Positions 1-10,835 of a DNA stretch of 64,000 bases are shown here, piece after piece. This DNA is from Hydractinia symbiolongicarpus (Eukaryota > Cnidaria > Hydrozoa > Anthoathecata > Hydractiniidae): contig NC_079885.1 of NCBI RefSeq assembly GCF_029227915.1, forward strand, positions 14,953,001-15,017,000, written 5' to 3'. The translations under genes and the position numbers were made by a program. How positions within the stretch are numbered: the stretch's first letter is position 1; each line of letters opens with the position of its first letter. The notes under the pieces were generated by a model that saw only the letters and a list, made by a program, of their open reading frames with translations, had not been told where the DNA came from and ran no database searches.

Positions 1-29
1 CCGCCTGGGAACTCCCGGTGTCGTAGGCT
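1..29 (+). rRNA. 5S rRNA: 5S rRNA gene, 3' end only (cut by window edge)
   Basis: Positions 91-119 of the gene, all matching consensus. The T5 terminator follows at 36-40. The rest of this copy lies left of the window. Confidence 0.93.
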
Positions 30-479
30 ATTGACTTTTTCACGTTACATTATTTATCATTACGACTGTGACGTATCTTTTTTACGCAATAGCCGCTGAG
101 TTAATCAAGTAAGGGACTTGATTAGAAGTTTCTTTCCCTTCAAAACGGCTACGATCTGGCTGCAATAAATGCGCCACGTCGCAAATGAATGAATTACGAG
201 CGTCAGACAAAGAAAATGGCGATGTAGTTACTTTGCTAATTAACTTAGTCATATGAAAATTAAGTCTGAAAGTACCTAAGATTTCCTTCGTTGGAACTTT
301 TTACATGAAATCTTAAAGCGCATGGTTGTCGAAAAGAATCGATAGCGCTTAAAAAGAGCTTTCAAATGCACATAAACACGACCTATTTCGGATGATCCAG
401 TCAAGAAATATGACCTTTAAAGTTTAAACCATTCTCGATGTAATGTGCTAATAAATCGTAGATATCTGCTTGTTTGTTT
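30..479 (+). other. 5S intergenic spacer, first in window
   Basis: Spacer between the partial copy and copy 1. It has TTAATCAAG and ACGATCTGG early, then ACCTAAGATTTCC and TTACATGAAATC in the middle, where sister spacers read TTACCGGAAATC. It ends in CTGCTTGTTTGTTT before copy 1. It holds only the polymerase III signals described for copy 3; no further gene is seen. Confidence 0.85.
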
Positions 480-598
480 GTCTACGACCATACCACGATG
501 AACACACCTGTTCTCGTCCGATCACGGAAGTTAAGCATCTTCGGGCCGGGATAGTACTTGGATGGGGGACCGCCTGGGAACTCCCGGTGTCGTAGGCT
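480..598 (+). rRNA. 5S rRNA: 5S rRNA gene, copy 1 (G61T)
   Basis: One change, G61T, replaces the C17-G61 pair of helix II with C-U. The promoter flank reads CTGCTTG, shared only with copies 37 and 43; the following spacer carries the G61T-linked ACATATC and TTTTCATTC variants. Confidence 0.94.
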
Positions 599-1048
599 AT
601 TGACTTTTTCACGTTACATTATTTATCATTACGACTGTGACATATCTTTTTTACGCAATAGCCGCTGAGTAAATCAGGTAAGGGACGTGATTAGAAGTTT
701 CTTTTCATTCAAAACGGCTACAATCATGCTGCAATAAATGCGCCACGTCGCAAATAAATGGAATACGAGCGTCAGACAAAGAAAATGACGATGTAGTTAC
801 TTTGCTAATTAACTTTGTCATATGACAATTAAGTCTGCAAGTACCCTAGATTGCCTTCGTTTGAACTTTTTACTGGAAATCTTAAAGTGCATTATTGTCG
901 TAAAGAATCGATAGCGCTTAAAAAGAGCTTTCAAATGCACATAAACACGACCTATTTCCGATCACCCAGTCAAGAAATATGATCTTTAAAGTTTGAACCA
1001 TTTTCGATGTAATGTGCTAATAAATCGTAGATATCTGCCCGAATGTTT
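599..1048 (+). other. 5S intergenic spacer, representative
   Basis: AT-rich spacer of 450 bp. In order it holds the T5 (605-609), a second T run of six (647-652), a pyrimidine-rich stretch, an NdeI-like CATATG segment, a TTTTT at mid-spacer, the near-palindromic AGCGCTT followed by AAAAGAGCTTTC, and the TATA-like box near the end. I compared it by eye with U1, U2, U5, U6, tRNA and known spliced-leader sequences and recognise none. All other spacers in the array follow this plan. Confidence 0.85.
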
Positions 1049-1167
1049 GTCTACGACCTTACCACGATGAACACACCTGTTCCCGTCCGATCAGGGAAGT
1101 TAAGCATCGCCGGGCCGGGATATTACTTGGATGAGGGACCGCCTGGGAACTCCCGGTGTCGTAGGCT
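1049..1167 (+). rRNA. 5S rRNA: 5S rRNA gene, copy 2 (P haplotype)
   Basis: First full P copy: A11T, T35C, C46G, T62C, G75T, G86A. By the standard fold these give G31-G46 in helix III, A16-C62 in helix II, a changed loop E base (75) and A86-C91 in helix IV. The flank ends GAATGTTT rather than GTTTGTTT. Whether this variant is used in ribosomes cannot be told from sequence. Confidence 0.88.
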
Positions 1168-1586
1168 ATTGACTTTTTCACGTTACATTATTTATCATTA
1201 CGACTGTGACGTATCTTTTTTACGCAATAGCCGCTGAGTAAATCAAGTAAGGGACGTGATTAGAAGTTTCTTTCCCTTAAAAAGGGCTACAATCTTGCTG
1301 CAATAAATGCGCCACGTCGCAAATGAATGGATTAAGAGCGTCAGACAAAGAAAATGGTGATGTAGTTACTTTGCTAATTAACTTTGTCATATGAAAATTA
1401 AGTCTGCAAGTACCCTAGATTGCCTTCGTTGGAACTTTTTACCGGAAATCATAAAGCGCATTATTGTTGTAAAGAATCGATAGCGCTTAAAAAGAGCTGT
1501 CAAATGCACATAAACACGACCTATTTCGAATGATCCAGTCAAGAAATATGACCTTTAAAGTTTGAACCATTTTCGATGTAATGTGC

Positions 1587-1594
1587 TAATAAAT
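1587..1594 (+). promoter_or_regulatory. TATA-like element upstream of 5S (TAATAAAT, -31 to -24)
   Basis: AT-rich box at the distance from the start seen for TATA-like elements of insect and other invertebrate 5S genes. It is kept in nearly every unit, while flanking spacer positions vary. Exceptions: copies 9 and 52 read TAATATTT, and copy 109 reads TAATAAGT. The role is inferred from position and conservation. Confidence 0.6.
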
Positions 1595-1617
1595 CGTAGA
1601 TATCTTCCCGTTTGTTT

Positions 1618-1736
1618 GTCTACGACCATACCACGATGAACACACCTGTTCTCGTCCGATCACGGAAGTTAAGCATCGTCGGGCCGGGATAGTACTTGGA
1701 TGGGGGACCGCCTGGGAACTCCCGGTGTCGTAGGCT
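1618..1736 (+). rRNA. 5S rRNA: 5S rRNA gene, copy 3 (array consensus reference)
   Basis: Identical to the array consensus. 5S rRNA is the small RNA of the large ribosomal subunit, bound by uL18 and uL5, and is transcribed by RNA polymerase III with TFIIIA and TFIIIC. The gene starts GTCTACGACC and ends GTCGTAGGCT. Helix I is 9 bp (1-9 with 110-118, one U-G). Helix II pairs 14-21 with 57-65 around bulged C63. Helix III pairs 27-32 with 45-52 around bulged A49-A50. Helix IV pairs 78-86 with 91-98 and closes with a GGGA tetraloop (87-90). Helix V pairs 67-72 with 103-108. Length 119 is normal for animals. The start was set by the helix I pairing and homology, so it could be off by a base. Copies 22, 24, 36, 42, 109 and 111 are identical. 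Confidence 0.97.
1667..1714 (+). promoter_or_regulatory. 5S internal control region (A box, intermediate element, C box)
   Basis: Gene positions 50-97 of copy 3, using vertebrate 5S numbering, which fits here because length and bulges align: A box 50-64, intermediate element 67-72, C box 80-97. GTTAAGC and GGATGGGGGACCGCCTGG match metazoan 5S. TFIIIA binding here is family knowledge, not shown by the sequence. Confidence 0.8.
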
Positions 1737-1742
1737 ATTGAC

Positions 1743-1747
1743 TTTTT
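1743..1747 (+). terminator. Primary Pol III terminator T5
   Basis: TTTTT on the coding strand 7-11 bases after the gene, in the context GACTTTTTCACG. It would leave a trailer of about 7-10 bases for trimming. It sits at the same place after about 100 of the 112 copies. Copy 111 is followed by a T6 (GATTTTTTCAC). Confidence 0.88.
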
Positions 1748-1784
1748 CACGTTACATTATTTATCATTACGACTGTGACGTATC

Positions 1785-1790
1785 TTTTTT
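1785..1790 (+). terminator. Back-up Pol III terminator T6
   Basis: TTTTTT 49-54 bases after the gene, in GTATCTTTTTTACGC. It is conserved in nearly all units. Exceptions are TTTCTT after S copies 11, 64, 70 and 78 and after copy 13, and T5 forms after copies 6, 49, 62 and 68. It would catch read-through from the first T run. Confidence 0.65.
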
Positions 1791-2186
1791 ACGCAATAGC
1801 CGCTGAGTTAATCAAGTAAGGGACTTGATTAGAAGTTTCTTTCCCTTCAAAACGGCTACGATCTGGCTGCAATAAATGCGCCACGTCGCAAATGAATGAA
1901 TTACGAGCGTCAGACAAAGAAAATGGCGATGTAGTTACTTTGCTAATTAACTTAGTCATATGAAAATTAAGTCTGAAAGTACCTAAGATTTCCTTCGTTG
2001 GAACTTTTTACCGGAAATCTTAAAGCGCATGGTTGTCGAAAAGAATCGATAGCGCTTAAAAAGAGCTTTCAAATGCACATAAACACGACCTATTTCGGAT
2101 GATCCAGTCAAGAAATATGACCTTTAAAGTTTAAACCATTCTCGATGTAATGTGCTAATAAATCGTAGATATCTGCCCGAATGTTT

Positions 2187-2305
2187 GTCTACGGCCTTAC
2201 CACGATGAACACACCTGTTCCCGTCCGATCAGGGAAGTTAAGCATCGCCGGGCCGGGATATTACTTGGATGAGGGACCGCCTGGGAACTCCCGGTGTCGT
2301 AGGCT
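2187..2305 (+). rRNA. 5S rRNA: 5S rRNA gene, copy 4 (P haplotype)
   Basis: P haplotype plus A8G, which turns A8-U111 of helix I into a G-U wobble. GAATGTTT flank. Confidence 0.88.
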
Positions 2306-2755
2306 ATTGACTTTTTCACGTTACATTATTTATCATTACGACTGTGACGTATCTTTTTTACGCAATAGCCGCTGAGTAAATCAAGTAAGGGACGTGATTA
2401 GAAGTTTCTTTCCCTTAAAAAGGGCTACAATCTTGCTGCAATAAATGCGCCACGTCGCAAATGAATGGATTAAGAGCGTCAGACAAAGAAAATGGTGATG
2501 TAGTTACTTTGCTAATTAACTTTGTCATATGAAAATTAAGTCTGAAATTACCCTAGATTGCCTTCGTTGGAACTTTTTACCGGAAATCTTAAAGCGCATG
2601 GTTGTCGTGAATAATAGATAGCTCTTGAAAAGAGCTTTCAAATGCACATAAACACGACCTATTTCGGATAATCCAGTCAAGAAATATGACCTTTAAAATT
2701 TAAACCATTTTCGATGTAATGTGCTAATAAATCGTAGATATCTGCCCGTTTGTTT

Positions 2756-2873
2756 GTCTACGACCATACCACGATGAACACACCTGTTCCCGTCCGATCA
2801 GGGAAGTTAAGCATCGCCGGCCGGGATATTACTTGGATGGGGGACCGCCTGGGAACTCCCGGTGTCGTAGGCT
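2756..2873 (+). rRNA. 5S rRNA: 5S rRNA gene, copy 5 (P-like, 118 bp)
   Basis: T35C, C46G, T62C, G75T, with one G deleted from the 64-66 run, but consensus at 11 and 86. The deletion shortens the spacing between A box and intermediate element. The same lesion recurs in copies 9, 48, 52 and 55. Probably impaired. Confidence 0.85.
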
Positions 2874-3322
2874 ATTGACTTTTTCACGTTACATTATTTA
2901 TCATTACGACTGTGACGTATCTTTTTTACGCAATAGCCGCTGAGTAAATCAAGTAAGGGACGTGATTAGAAGTTTCTTTCCCTTAAAAAGGGCTACAATC
3001 TTGCTGCAATAAATGCGCCACGTCGCAAATGAATGGATTAAGAGCGTCAGACAAAGAAAATGAAGATGTAGTTACTTTGCTAATTAACTTTGTCTTATAA
3101 AAATTAAGTCTGCAAGTACCCTAGATTGCCTTCGTTGGAAATTTTACTGGAAATCTTAAAGTGCATTATTGTCGTAAGGAATCGATAGCGCTTAAAAAGA
3201 GCTTTCAAATGCACATAAACACGAACTATTTCCGATCACCCAGTCAAGAAATATGACCTTTAAAGTTTAAACCATTTTCGATGTAATGTGCTAATAAATC
3301 GTAGATATCTGCCCGTTTGTTT

Positions 3323-3441
3323 GTCTACGACCATACCACGATGAACACACCTGTTCTCGTCCGATCAGGGAAGTTAAGCATCGTCGGGCCGGGATAGTAC
3401 CTGGATGGGGGACCGCCTGGGAACGCCCGGTGTCGTAGGCT
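3323..3441 (+). rRNA. 5S rRNA: 5S rRNA gene, copy 6
   Basis: C46G, T79C, T103G. T79C makes C79-G97 in helix IV; T103G disrupts A72-U103 of helix V. The back-up terminator is reduced to T5 (CCTTTTTACG). Confidence 0.91.
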
Positions 3442-3890
3442 ATTGACTTTTTCACGTTACATTATTTATCATTACGACTGTGACGTATCCTTTTTACGCA
3501 ATAGCCGCTGAGTAAATCAAGTAAAGGACGTGATTAGAAGTTTCTTTCCCTTAAAAAGGGCTACAATCTTGCTGCAATAAATGCGCCACGTCGCAAATGA
3601 ATGGATTAAGAGCGTCAGAGAAAGAAAATGGCGATGTAGTTACTTTGCTAATTAACTTTGTCATATGAAAATTAAGTCTGAAATTACCCTAGATTGCCTT
3701 CGTTGGAACTTTTTACCCGAAATCTTAAAGCGCATGGTTGTCGTAAATAATGAATAGCACTTGAAAACAGCTTTCAAATGCACATAAACACGACCTATTT
3801 AGGATAATCCCGTCAAGAAATATGACCTTTAAATTTAAACCATTTTCGATGTAATGTGCTAATAAATCGTAGATATCTGCCCGAATGTTT

Positions 3891-4009
3891 GTCTACGACC
3901 TTACCACGATGAACACACCTGTTCTCGTCCGATCACGGAAGTTAAGCATCGTCGGGCCGGGATAGTACTTGGATGGGGGACCGCCTGGGATCTCCCGGTG
4001 TCGTAGGCT
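3891..4009 (+). rRNA. 5S rRNA: 5S rRNA gene, copy 7 (mosaic)
   Basis: Has the P-type 5' end (GAATGTTT flank, A11T), then consensus up to A101T. The switch from P to non-P lies between positions 12 and 35, which suggests conversion inside the gene. Counterpart: copy 50. Confidence 0.91.
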
Positions 4010-4459
4010 ATTGACTTTTTCACGTTACATTATTTATCATTACGACTGTGACGTATCTTTTTTACGCAATAGCCGCTGAGTAAATCAAGTAAGGGACATG
4101 ATTAGAAGTTTCTTTCCCTTAAAAAGGGCTACAATCTTGCTGCAATAAATGCGCCACGTCGCAAATAAATGGATTACGAGCGTCAGACAAAGAAAATGGC
4201 GATGTAGTTACTTTGCTGATTAACTTTGTCATATGAAAATTAAGTCTGAAATTACCCTAGATTGCCTTCGTTGGAACTTTTTACCGGAAATCTTAAAGCG
4301 CATGGTTGTCGTAAATAATGGATAGCTCTTGAAAAGAGCTTTCAAATGCACATAAACACGACCTATTTCGGATAATCCAGTCAAGAAATATGACCTTTAA
4401 AATTTAAACCATTTTCGATGTAATGTGCTAATAAATCGTAGATATCTGCCCGTTTGTTT

Positions 4460-4578
4460 GTCTACGACCATACCACGATGAACACACCTGTTCCCGTCCG
4501 ATCAGGGAAGTTGAGCATCGCCGGGCCGGGATATTACTTGGATGAGGGACCGCCTGGGAACTCACGGTGTCGTAGGCT
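4460..4578 (+). rRNA. 5S rRNA: 5S rRNA gene, copy 8 (P-like)
   Basis: P changes except A11T, plus A54G in the A box and C105A, which breaks the G70-C105 pair of helix V. The normal GTTTGTTT flank goes with consensus position 11. Near-identical to copy 51. Confidence 0.87.
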
Positions 4579-5028
4579 ATTGACTTTTTCACGTTACATT
4601 ATTTATCATAACGACTGTGACGTATCTTTTTTACGCAATAGCCGCTGAGTAAATCAAGTAAGGGACGTGATTAGAAGTTTCTTTCCCTTAAAAAGGGCTA
4701 CAATCTTGCTGCAATAAATGCGCCACGCCGCAAATGAATGGATTAAGAGCGTCAGACAAAGAAAATGGCGATGTAGTTACTTTGCTAATTAACTTTGTCA
4801 TATGAAAATTAAGTCTGAAATTACCCTAGATTGCCTTCGTTGGAACTTTTTACCGGAAATCTTAAAGCGCATGGTTGTCGTAAATAATAGATAGCTCTTG
4901 AAAAGAGCTTTCAAATGCACATAAACACGACCTATTTCGGATAATCCAGTCAAGAAATATGACCTTTAAAATTTAAACCATTTTCGATGTAATGTGCTAA
5001 TATTTCGTAGATATCTGCCCGTTTGTTT

Positions 5029-5146
5029 GTCTACGACCATACCACGATGAACACACCTGTTCCCGTCCGATCAGGGAAGTTAAGCATCGCCGGCCGGGAT
5101 ATTACTTGGATAGGGGACCGCCTGGGAACTCCCGGTGTCGTAGGCT
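5029..5146 (+). rRNA. 5S rRNA: 5S rRNA gene, copy 9 (P-like, 118 bp)
   Basis: T35C, C46G, T62C, one G lost from 64-66, G75T, G85A (A85-C92 in helix IV). The TATA-like box reads TAATATTT. Same in copy 52. Confidence 0.85.
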
Positions 5147-5595
5147 ATTGACTTTTTCACGTTACATTATTTATCATTACGACTGTGACGTATCTTTTTT
5201 ACGCAATAGTCGCTGAGTAAATCAAGTAAGGGACGTGATTAGAAGTTTCTTTCCCTTAAAAAGGGCTACAATCTTGCTGCAATAAATGCGCCACGTCGCA
5301 AATGAATGGATTAAGAGTGTCAGACAAAGAAAATGAAGATTTAGTTACTTTGCTAATTAACTTTGTCTTATAAAAATTAAGTCTGCAAGTACCCTAGATT
5401 GCCTTCGTTGGAAATTTTACTGGAACTCTTAAAGTGCATTATTGTCGTAAGGAATCGATAGCGCTTAAAAAGAGCTTTCAAATGCACATAAACACGACCT
5501 ATTTCGAATGATCCAGTCAAGAAATATGACCTTTAAAGTTTGAACCATTTTCGATGTAATGTGCTAATAAATCGTAGATATCTGCCCGTTTGTTT

Positions 5596-5714
5596 GTCTA
5601 CGACCATACCACGATGAACACACCTGTTCTTGTCCGATCACGGAAGTTAAGCATCGTCGGGCCGGGATAGTACTTGGATGGGGGACCGCCTGGGATCTCC
5701 CGGTGTCGTAGGCT
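5596..5714 (+). rRNA. 5S rRNA: 5S rRNA gene, copy 10
   Basis: C36T (loop C) and A101T (loop E strand). No stem is broken. Confidence 0.94.
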
Positions 5715-6164
5715 ATTGACTTTTTCACGTTACATTATTTATCATTACGACTGTGACGTAACTTTTTTACGCAATAGCCGCCGAGTAAATCAAGTAAGGG
5801 ACGTGATTAGAAGTTGCTTTCCCTTCAAAAAGGCTACAATCTTGCTGCAATAAATGCGCCACGTCGCAAATGAATGGATTACGAGCGTCAGACAAAGAAA
5901 ATGGCGATGTAGTTACTTTGCTAATTAACTTTGTCATATGAAAATTAAGTCTGAAAGTACCCTAGATTGCCTTCGTTGGAACTTTTTACCCGAAATCTTA
6001 AAGCGCATGGTTGTCGTGAATAATGGATAGCGCTTGAAAAGAGCTTTCAAATGCACATAAACACGACCTATTTCGGATAATCCAGTCAAGAATTATGACC
6101 TTTAAAGTTTAAACCATTTTCGATGTAATGTGCTAATAAATCGTAGATATCTGCCCGTTTGTTT

Positions 6165-6283
6165 GTCTACGACCATACCACGATGAACACACCTATTCTT
6201 GTCCGATCACAGAAGTTAAGCATCGTCGGGGCGGGATAGTACTTGGATGGGTGACCGCCTGGGATATCCCGGTGTCGTAGGCT
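6165..6283 (+). rRNA. 5S rRNA: 5S rRNA gene, copy 11 (S haplotype)
   Basis: Founding S haplotype: G31A, C36T, G47A, C67G, G88T, A101T, C102A. G47A makes U30-A47 a Watson-Crick pair while G31A makes A31-C46; C67G gives G67-G108 at the end of helix V; G88T keeps a GNRA loop (GUGA). The following spacer has TTTCTT in place of the T6 and GACTGGGACG. Confidence 0.89.
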
Positions 6284-6733
6284 ATTGACTTTTTCACGTT
6301 ACATTATTTATCATTACGACTGGGACGTATCTTTCTTACGCAATAGCCGCCGAGTAAATCAAGTAAGGGACATGATTAGAAGCTTCTTTCCCTTAAAAAG
6401 GGCTACAATCTTGCTGCAATAAATGCGCCACGTCGCAAATGAATGGATTAAGAGCGTCAGACAAAGAAAATGGCGATGTAGTTACTTTGCTAATTAACTT
6501 TGTCATATGAAAATTAAGTCTGCAAGTACCCTAGATTGCCTTCGTTGGAACTTTTTACCGGAAATCATAAAGCGCATTATTGTTGTAAAGAATCGATAGC
6601 GCTTAAAAAGAGCTGTCAAATGCACATAAACACGACCTATTTCGAATGATCCAGTCAAGAAATATGACCTTTAAAGTTTGAACCATTTTCGATGTAATGT
6701 GCTAATAAATCGTAGATATCTGCCCGTTTGTTT

Positions 6734-6852
6734 GTCTACGACCATACCACGATGAACACACCTGTTCTCGTCCGATCACGGAAGTTAAGCATCGTCGGGC
6801 CGGGATAGTACTTGGATGGGGGACCGCCTGGGAACTCCCGGTGTCGTAGGCC
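6734..6852 (+). rRNA. 5S rRNA: 5S rRNA gene, copy 12
   Basis: Consensus except T119C, the unpaired last base. The flank after the T5 reads CATGTT instead of CACGTT. Confidence 0.95.
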
Positions 6853-7302
6853 ATTGACTTTTTCATGTTACATTATTTATCATTACGACTGTGACGTATC
6901 TTTTTTACGCAATAGCCGCTGAGTTAATCAAGTAAGGGACTTGATTAGAAGTTTCTTTCCCTTCAAAACGGCTACGATCTGGCTGCAATAAATGCGCCAC
7001 GTCGCAAATGAATGAATTACGAGCGTCAGACAAAGAAAATGGCGATGTAGTTACTTTGCTAATTAACTTAGTCATATGAAAATTAAGTATGAAAGTACCT
7101 AAGACTTCCTTCGTTGGAACTTTTTACCGGAAATCTTAAAGCGCATGGTTGTCGAAAAGAATCGATAGCGCTTAAAAAGAGCTTTCAAATGCACATAAAC
7201 ACGACCTATTTCGGATGATCCAGTCAAGAAATATGACCTTTAAAGTTTAAACCATTCTCGATGTAATGTGCTAATAAATCGTAGATATCTGCCTGTTTGT
7301 TT

Positions 7303-7421
7303 GTCTACGACCATACCACGATGAACACACCTGTTCTCGTCCGATCACGGAAGTTAAGCATTTTCGGGCCGGGATAGTACTTGGATGGGGGACCGCCTGG
7401 GAACTCCCGGTGTCGTAGGCT
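7303..7421 (+). rRNA. 5S rRNA: 5S rRNA gene, copy 13 (G61T)
   Basis: C60T with G61T. Helix II keeps G18-U60 as a wobble but loses C17-G61. The back-up T6 reads TTTCTT. Confidence 0.92.
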
Positions 7422-7871
7422 ATTGACTTTTTCACGTTACATTATTTATCATTACGACTGTGACGTATCTTTCTTACGCAATAGCCGCCGAGTAAATCAA
7501 GTATGGGACATGATTAGAAGCTTCTTTCCCTTAAAAAGGGCCACAATCTTGCTGCAATAAATGCGCCACGTCGCAAATGAATGGATTAAGAGCGTCAGAC
7601 AAAGAAAATGGCGATGTAGTTACTTTGCTAATTAACTTTGTCATATGAAAATTAAGTCGGAAAGTACCCTAGATTGCCTTCGTTGGAACTTTTTACCCGA
7701 AATCTTAAAGCGCATGGTTGTCGTAAATAATGGATAGCGCTTGAAAAGAGCTTTCAAATGCACATAAACACGACCTATTTCGGATAATCCAGTCAAGAAA
7801 TATGACCTTTAAAGTTTGAACCATTTTCGATGTAATGTGCTAATAAATCGTAGATATCTGCCCGTTTGTTT

Positions 7872-7990
7872 GTCTACGACCATACCACGAAGAACACACC
7901 TGTTCTTGTCCGATCACGGAAGTTAAGCATCTTCGGGCCGGGATAGTACTTGGATGGGGGACCGCTTGGGATCTCCCGGTGTCGTAGGCT
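7872..7990 (+). rRNA. 5S rRNA: 5S rRNA gene, copy 14 (G61T)
   Basis: T20A, C36T, G61T, C95T, A101T. T20A breaks U20-A58 and G61T breaks C17-G61, so helix II is doubly hit. C95T leaves a G81-U95 wobble. Confidence 0.88.
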
Positions 7991-8440
7991 ATTGACTTTT
8001 TCACGTTACATTATTTATCATTACGACTGTGACGTATCTTTTTTACGCAATAGCCGCCGAGTAAATCATGTAAGGGACGTGATTAGAAGTTGCTTTCCCT
8101 TCAAAAAGGCTACAATCTTGCTGCAATGAATCCGCCACGTCGCAAATGAATGGATTAAGAGCGTCAGACAAAGAAAATGGCGATGTAGTTACTTTGCTAA
8201 TTAACTTAGTCATATGAAAATTAAGTCTGAAAGTACCTAAGATTTCCTTCGTTGGAACTTTTTACCGGAAATCTTAAAGCGCATGGTTGTCGAAAAGAAT
8301 CGATAGCGCTTAAAAAGAGCTTTCAAATGCACATAAACACGACCTATTTCGGATGATCCAGTCAAGAAATATGACCTTTAAAGTTTAAACCATTCTCGAT
8401 GTAATGTGCTAATAAATCGTAGATATCTGCCTGTTTGTTT

Positions 8441-8559
8441 GTCTACGACCATACCACGATGAACACACCTGTTCTCGTCCGATCACGGAAGTTAAGCATC
8501 TTCGGGCCGGGATAGTACTTGGATGGGGGACCGCCTGGGAACTCCCGGTGTCGTAGGCT
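8441..8559 (+). rRNA. 5S rRNA: 5S rRNA gene, copy 15 (G61T)
   Basis: G61T only. First member of the first 1138-bp pair; flank CTGCCTG. Confidence 0.94.
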
Positions 8560-9009
8560 ATTGACTTTTTCACGTTACATTATTTATCATTACGACTGTG
8601 ACATATCTTTTTTACGCAATAGCCGCTGAGTAAATCAGGTAAGGGACGTGATTAGAAGTTTCTTTTCATTCAAAACGGCTACAATCTTGCTGCAATAAAT
8701 GCGCCACGTCGCAAATAAATGGAATACGAGCGTCAGACAAAGAAAATGACGATGTAGTTACTTTGCTAATTAACTTTGTCATATGACAATTAAGTCTGCA
8801 AGTACCCTAGATTGCCTTCGTTTGAACTTTTTACTGGAAATCTTAAAGTGCATTATTGTCGTAAAGAAACGATAGCGCTTAAAAAGAGCTTTCAAATGCA
8901 CATAAACACGACCTATTTCGGATAATCCAGTCAAGAAATATGACCTTTAAAATTTGAACCATTTTCGATGTAATGTGCTAATAAATCGTAGATATCTGCC
9001 CGTTTGTTT

Positions 9010-9128
9010 GTCTACGACAATACCACGATGAACACACCTGTTCTTGTCCGATCACGGAAGTTAAGCATCTTCGTGGGGGGATAGTACTTGGATGGGGGAC
9101 CGCCTGGGATCTCCCGGTGTCGTAGGCT
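9010..9128 (+). rRNA. 5S rRNA: 5S rRNA gene, copy 16
   Basis: C10A, C36T, G61T, G65T, C67G, C68G, A101T. The C67G/C68G pair removes two base pairs of helix V and part of the intermediate element; G65T weakens helix II. Likely defective. Confidence 0.86.
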
Positions 9129-9578
9129 ATTGACTTTTTCACGTCACATTATTTATCATTACGACTGTGACGTATCTTTTTTACGCAATAGCCGCCGAGT
9201 AAATCATGTAAGGGACATGATTAGAAGTTGCTTTCCCTTCAAAAAGGCTACAATCTTGCTGCAATAAATGCGCCACGTCGCAAATGAATGGATTAAGAGC
9301 GTCAGACAAAGAAAATGGCGATGTAGTTACTTTGCTAATTAACTTTGTCATATGAAAATTAAGTCTGAAAGTACCTAAGATTTCCTTCGTTGGAACTTTT
9401 TACCGGAAATCTTAAAGCGCATGGTTGTCGAAAAGAATCGATAGCGCTTAAAAAGAGCTTTCAAATGCACATAAACACGACCTATTTCGGATGATCCAGT
9501 CAAGAAATATGACCTTTAAAGTTTAAACCATTCTCGATGTAATGTGCTAATAAATCGTAGATATCTGCCTGTTTGTTT

Positions 9579-9697
9579 GTCTACGACCATACCACGATGA
9601 ACACACCTGTTCTCGTCCGATCACGGAAGTTAAGCATCTTCGGGCCGGGATAGTACTTGGATGGGGGACCGCCTGGGAACTCCCGGTGTCGTAGGCT
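9579..9697 (+). rRNA. 5S rRNA: 5S rRNA gene, copy 17 (G61T)
   Basis: G61T only; sister of copy 15 at +1138. Confidence 0.94.
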
Positions 9698-10147
9698 ATT
9701 GACTTTTTCACGTTACATTATTTATCATTACGACTGTGACATATCTTTTTTACGCAATAGCCGCTCAGTAAATCAGGTAAGGGACGTGATTAGAAGTTTC
9801 TTTTCATTCAAAACGGCTACAATCTTGCTGCAATAAATGCGCCACGTCGCAAATAAATGGAATACGAGCGTCAGACAAAGAAAATGACGATGTAGTTACT
9901 TTGCTAATTAACTTTGTCATATGACAATTAAGTCTGCAAGTACCCTAGATTGCCTTCGTTTGAACTTTTTACCGGAAATCTTAAAGTGCATTATTGTCGT
10001 AAAGAATCGATAGCGCTTAAAAAGAGCTTTCAAATGCACATAAACACGACCTATTTCGGATAATCCAGTCAAGAAATATGACCTTTAAAATTTGAACCAT
10101 TTTCGATGTAATGTGCTAATAAATCGTAGATATCTGCCCGTTTGTTT

Positions 10148-10266
10148 GTCTACGACAATACCACGATGAACACACCTGTTCTTGTCCGATCACGGAAGTT
10201 AAGCATCTTCGTGGCGGGATAGTACTTGGATGGGGGACCGCCTGGGATCTCCCGGTGTCGTAGGCT
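10148..10266 (+). rRNA. 5S rRNA: 5S rRNA gene, copy 18
   Basis: C10A, C36T, G61T, G65T, C67G, A101T. Like copy 16 but C68 is intact, so copy 16 gained C68G later or copy 18 was repaired. Confidence 0.87.
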
Positions 10267-10716
10267 ATTGACTTTTTCACGTCACATTATTTATCATTAC
10301 GACTGTGACGTATCTTTTTTACGCAATAGCCGCCGAGTAAATCATGTAAGGGACATGATTAGAAGTTGCTTTCCCTTCAAAAAGGCTACAATCTTGCTGC
10401 AATAAATGCGCCACGTCGCAAATGAATGGATTAAGAGCGTCAGACAAAGAAAATGGCGATGTAGTTACTTTGCTAATTAACTTTGTCATATGAAAATTAA
10501 GTCTGCAAGTACCCTAGATTGCCTTCGTTGGAACTTTTTACCGGAAATCATAAAGCGCATTATTGTTGTAAAGAATCGATAGCGCTTAAAAAGAGCTGTC
10601 AAATGCACATAAACACGACCTATTTCGAATGATCCAGTCAAGAAATATGACCTTTAAAGTTTAAACCATTCTCGATGTAATGTGCTAATAAATCGTAGAT
10701 ATCTGCCTGTTTGTTT

Positions 10717-10835
10717 GTCTACGACCATACCACGATGAACACACCTGTTCTCGTCCGATCACGGAAGTTAAGCATCTTCGGGCCGGGATAGTACTTGGAT
10801 GGGGGACCGCCTGGGAACTCCCGGTGTCGTAGGCT
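10717..10835 (+). rRNA. 5S rRNA: 5S rRNA gene, copy 19 (G61T)
   Basis: G61T only. The spacer before it changes type twice: ATAAAGCGCATTATTGTTG in the middle, then TTAAACCATTCTCG and CTGCCTG near the gene. Confidence 0.94.

Larger units (their letters stand above)
1..6283 (+). repeat. Large duplication, left copy (matches 23890-30741)
   Basis: Copies 1-3 correspond to copies 43-45 at +23889, and copies 4-11 to 47-54 at +24458. The 569-bp change in offset is copy 46, present only on the right. Private marks recur at matching places: CTGCTTG, TATCTTCCCG, the G deletion in copies 5 and 48, AACGCCCGG, A54G with C105A, and TAATATTT. The left boundary is outside the window. Confidence 0.9.

Noticed and set aside
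599-1048. Spliced-leader RNA, U1, U2, U5, U6 or tRNA gene in the spacer
   Set aside because: Such genes share 5S units in some animals, but I see no known leader followed by GT, no clear Sm site flanked by a stem, and no tRNA A and B boxes. The mid-spacer AACTTTTTACC is only loosely Sm-like. A covariance-model scan would settle it.
1043-1237. 64-residue open reading frame recurring across P-type units (1043, 2181, 4454, 14125 and others)
   Set aside because: It runs through the 5S gene and the first terminator. It is open only because of haplotype differences, and its recurrence follows the repeat period. No protein family is recognisable and there is no reason to expect translation.
2591-2645. 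AGCGCTT with AAAAGAGCTTTC inverted-repeat stretch as a hairpin element or replication fork barrier
   Set aside because: Short imperfect palindrome that varies between units (GCTCTT, GCACTT, GCGCTT) without paired changes; no support for a conserved structure.
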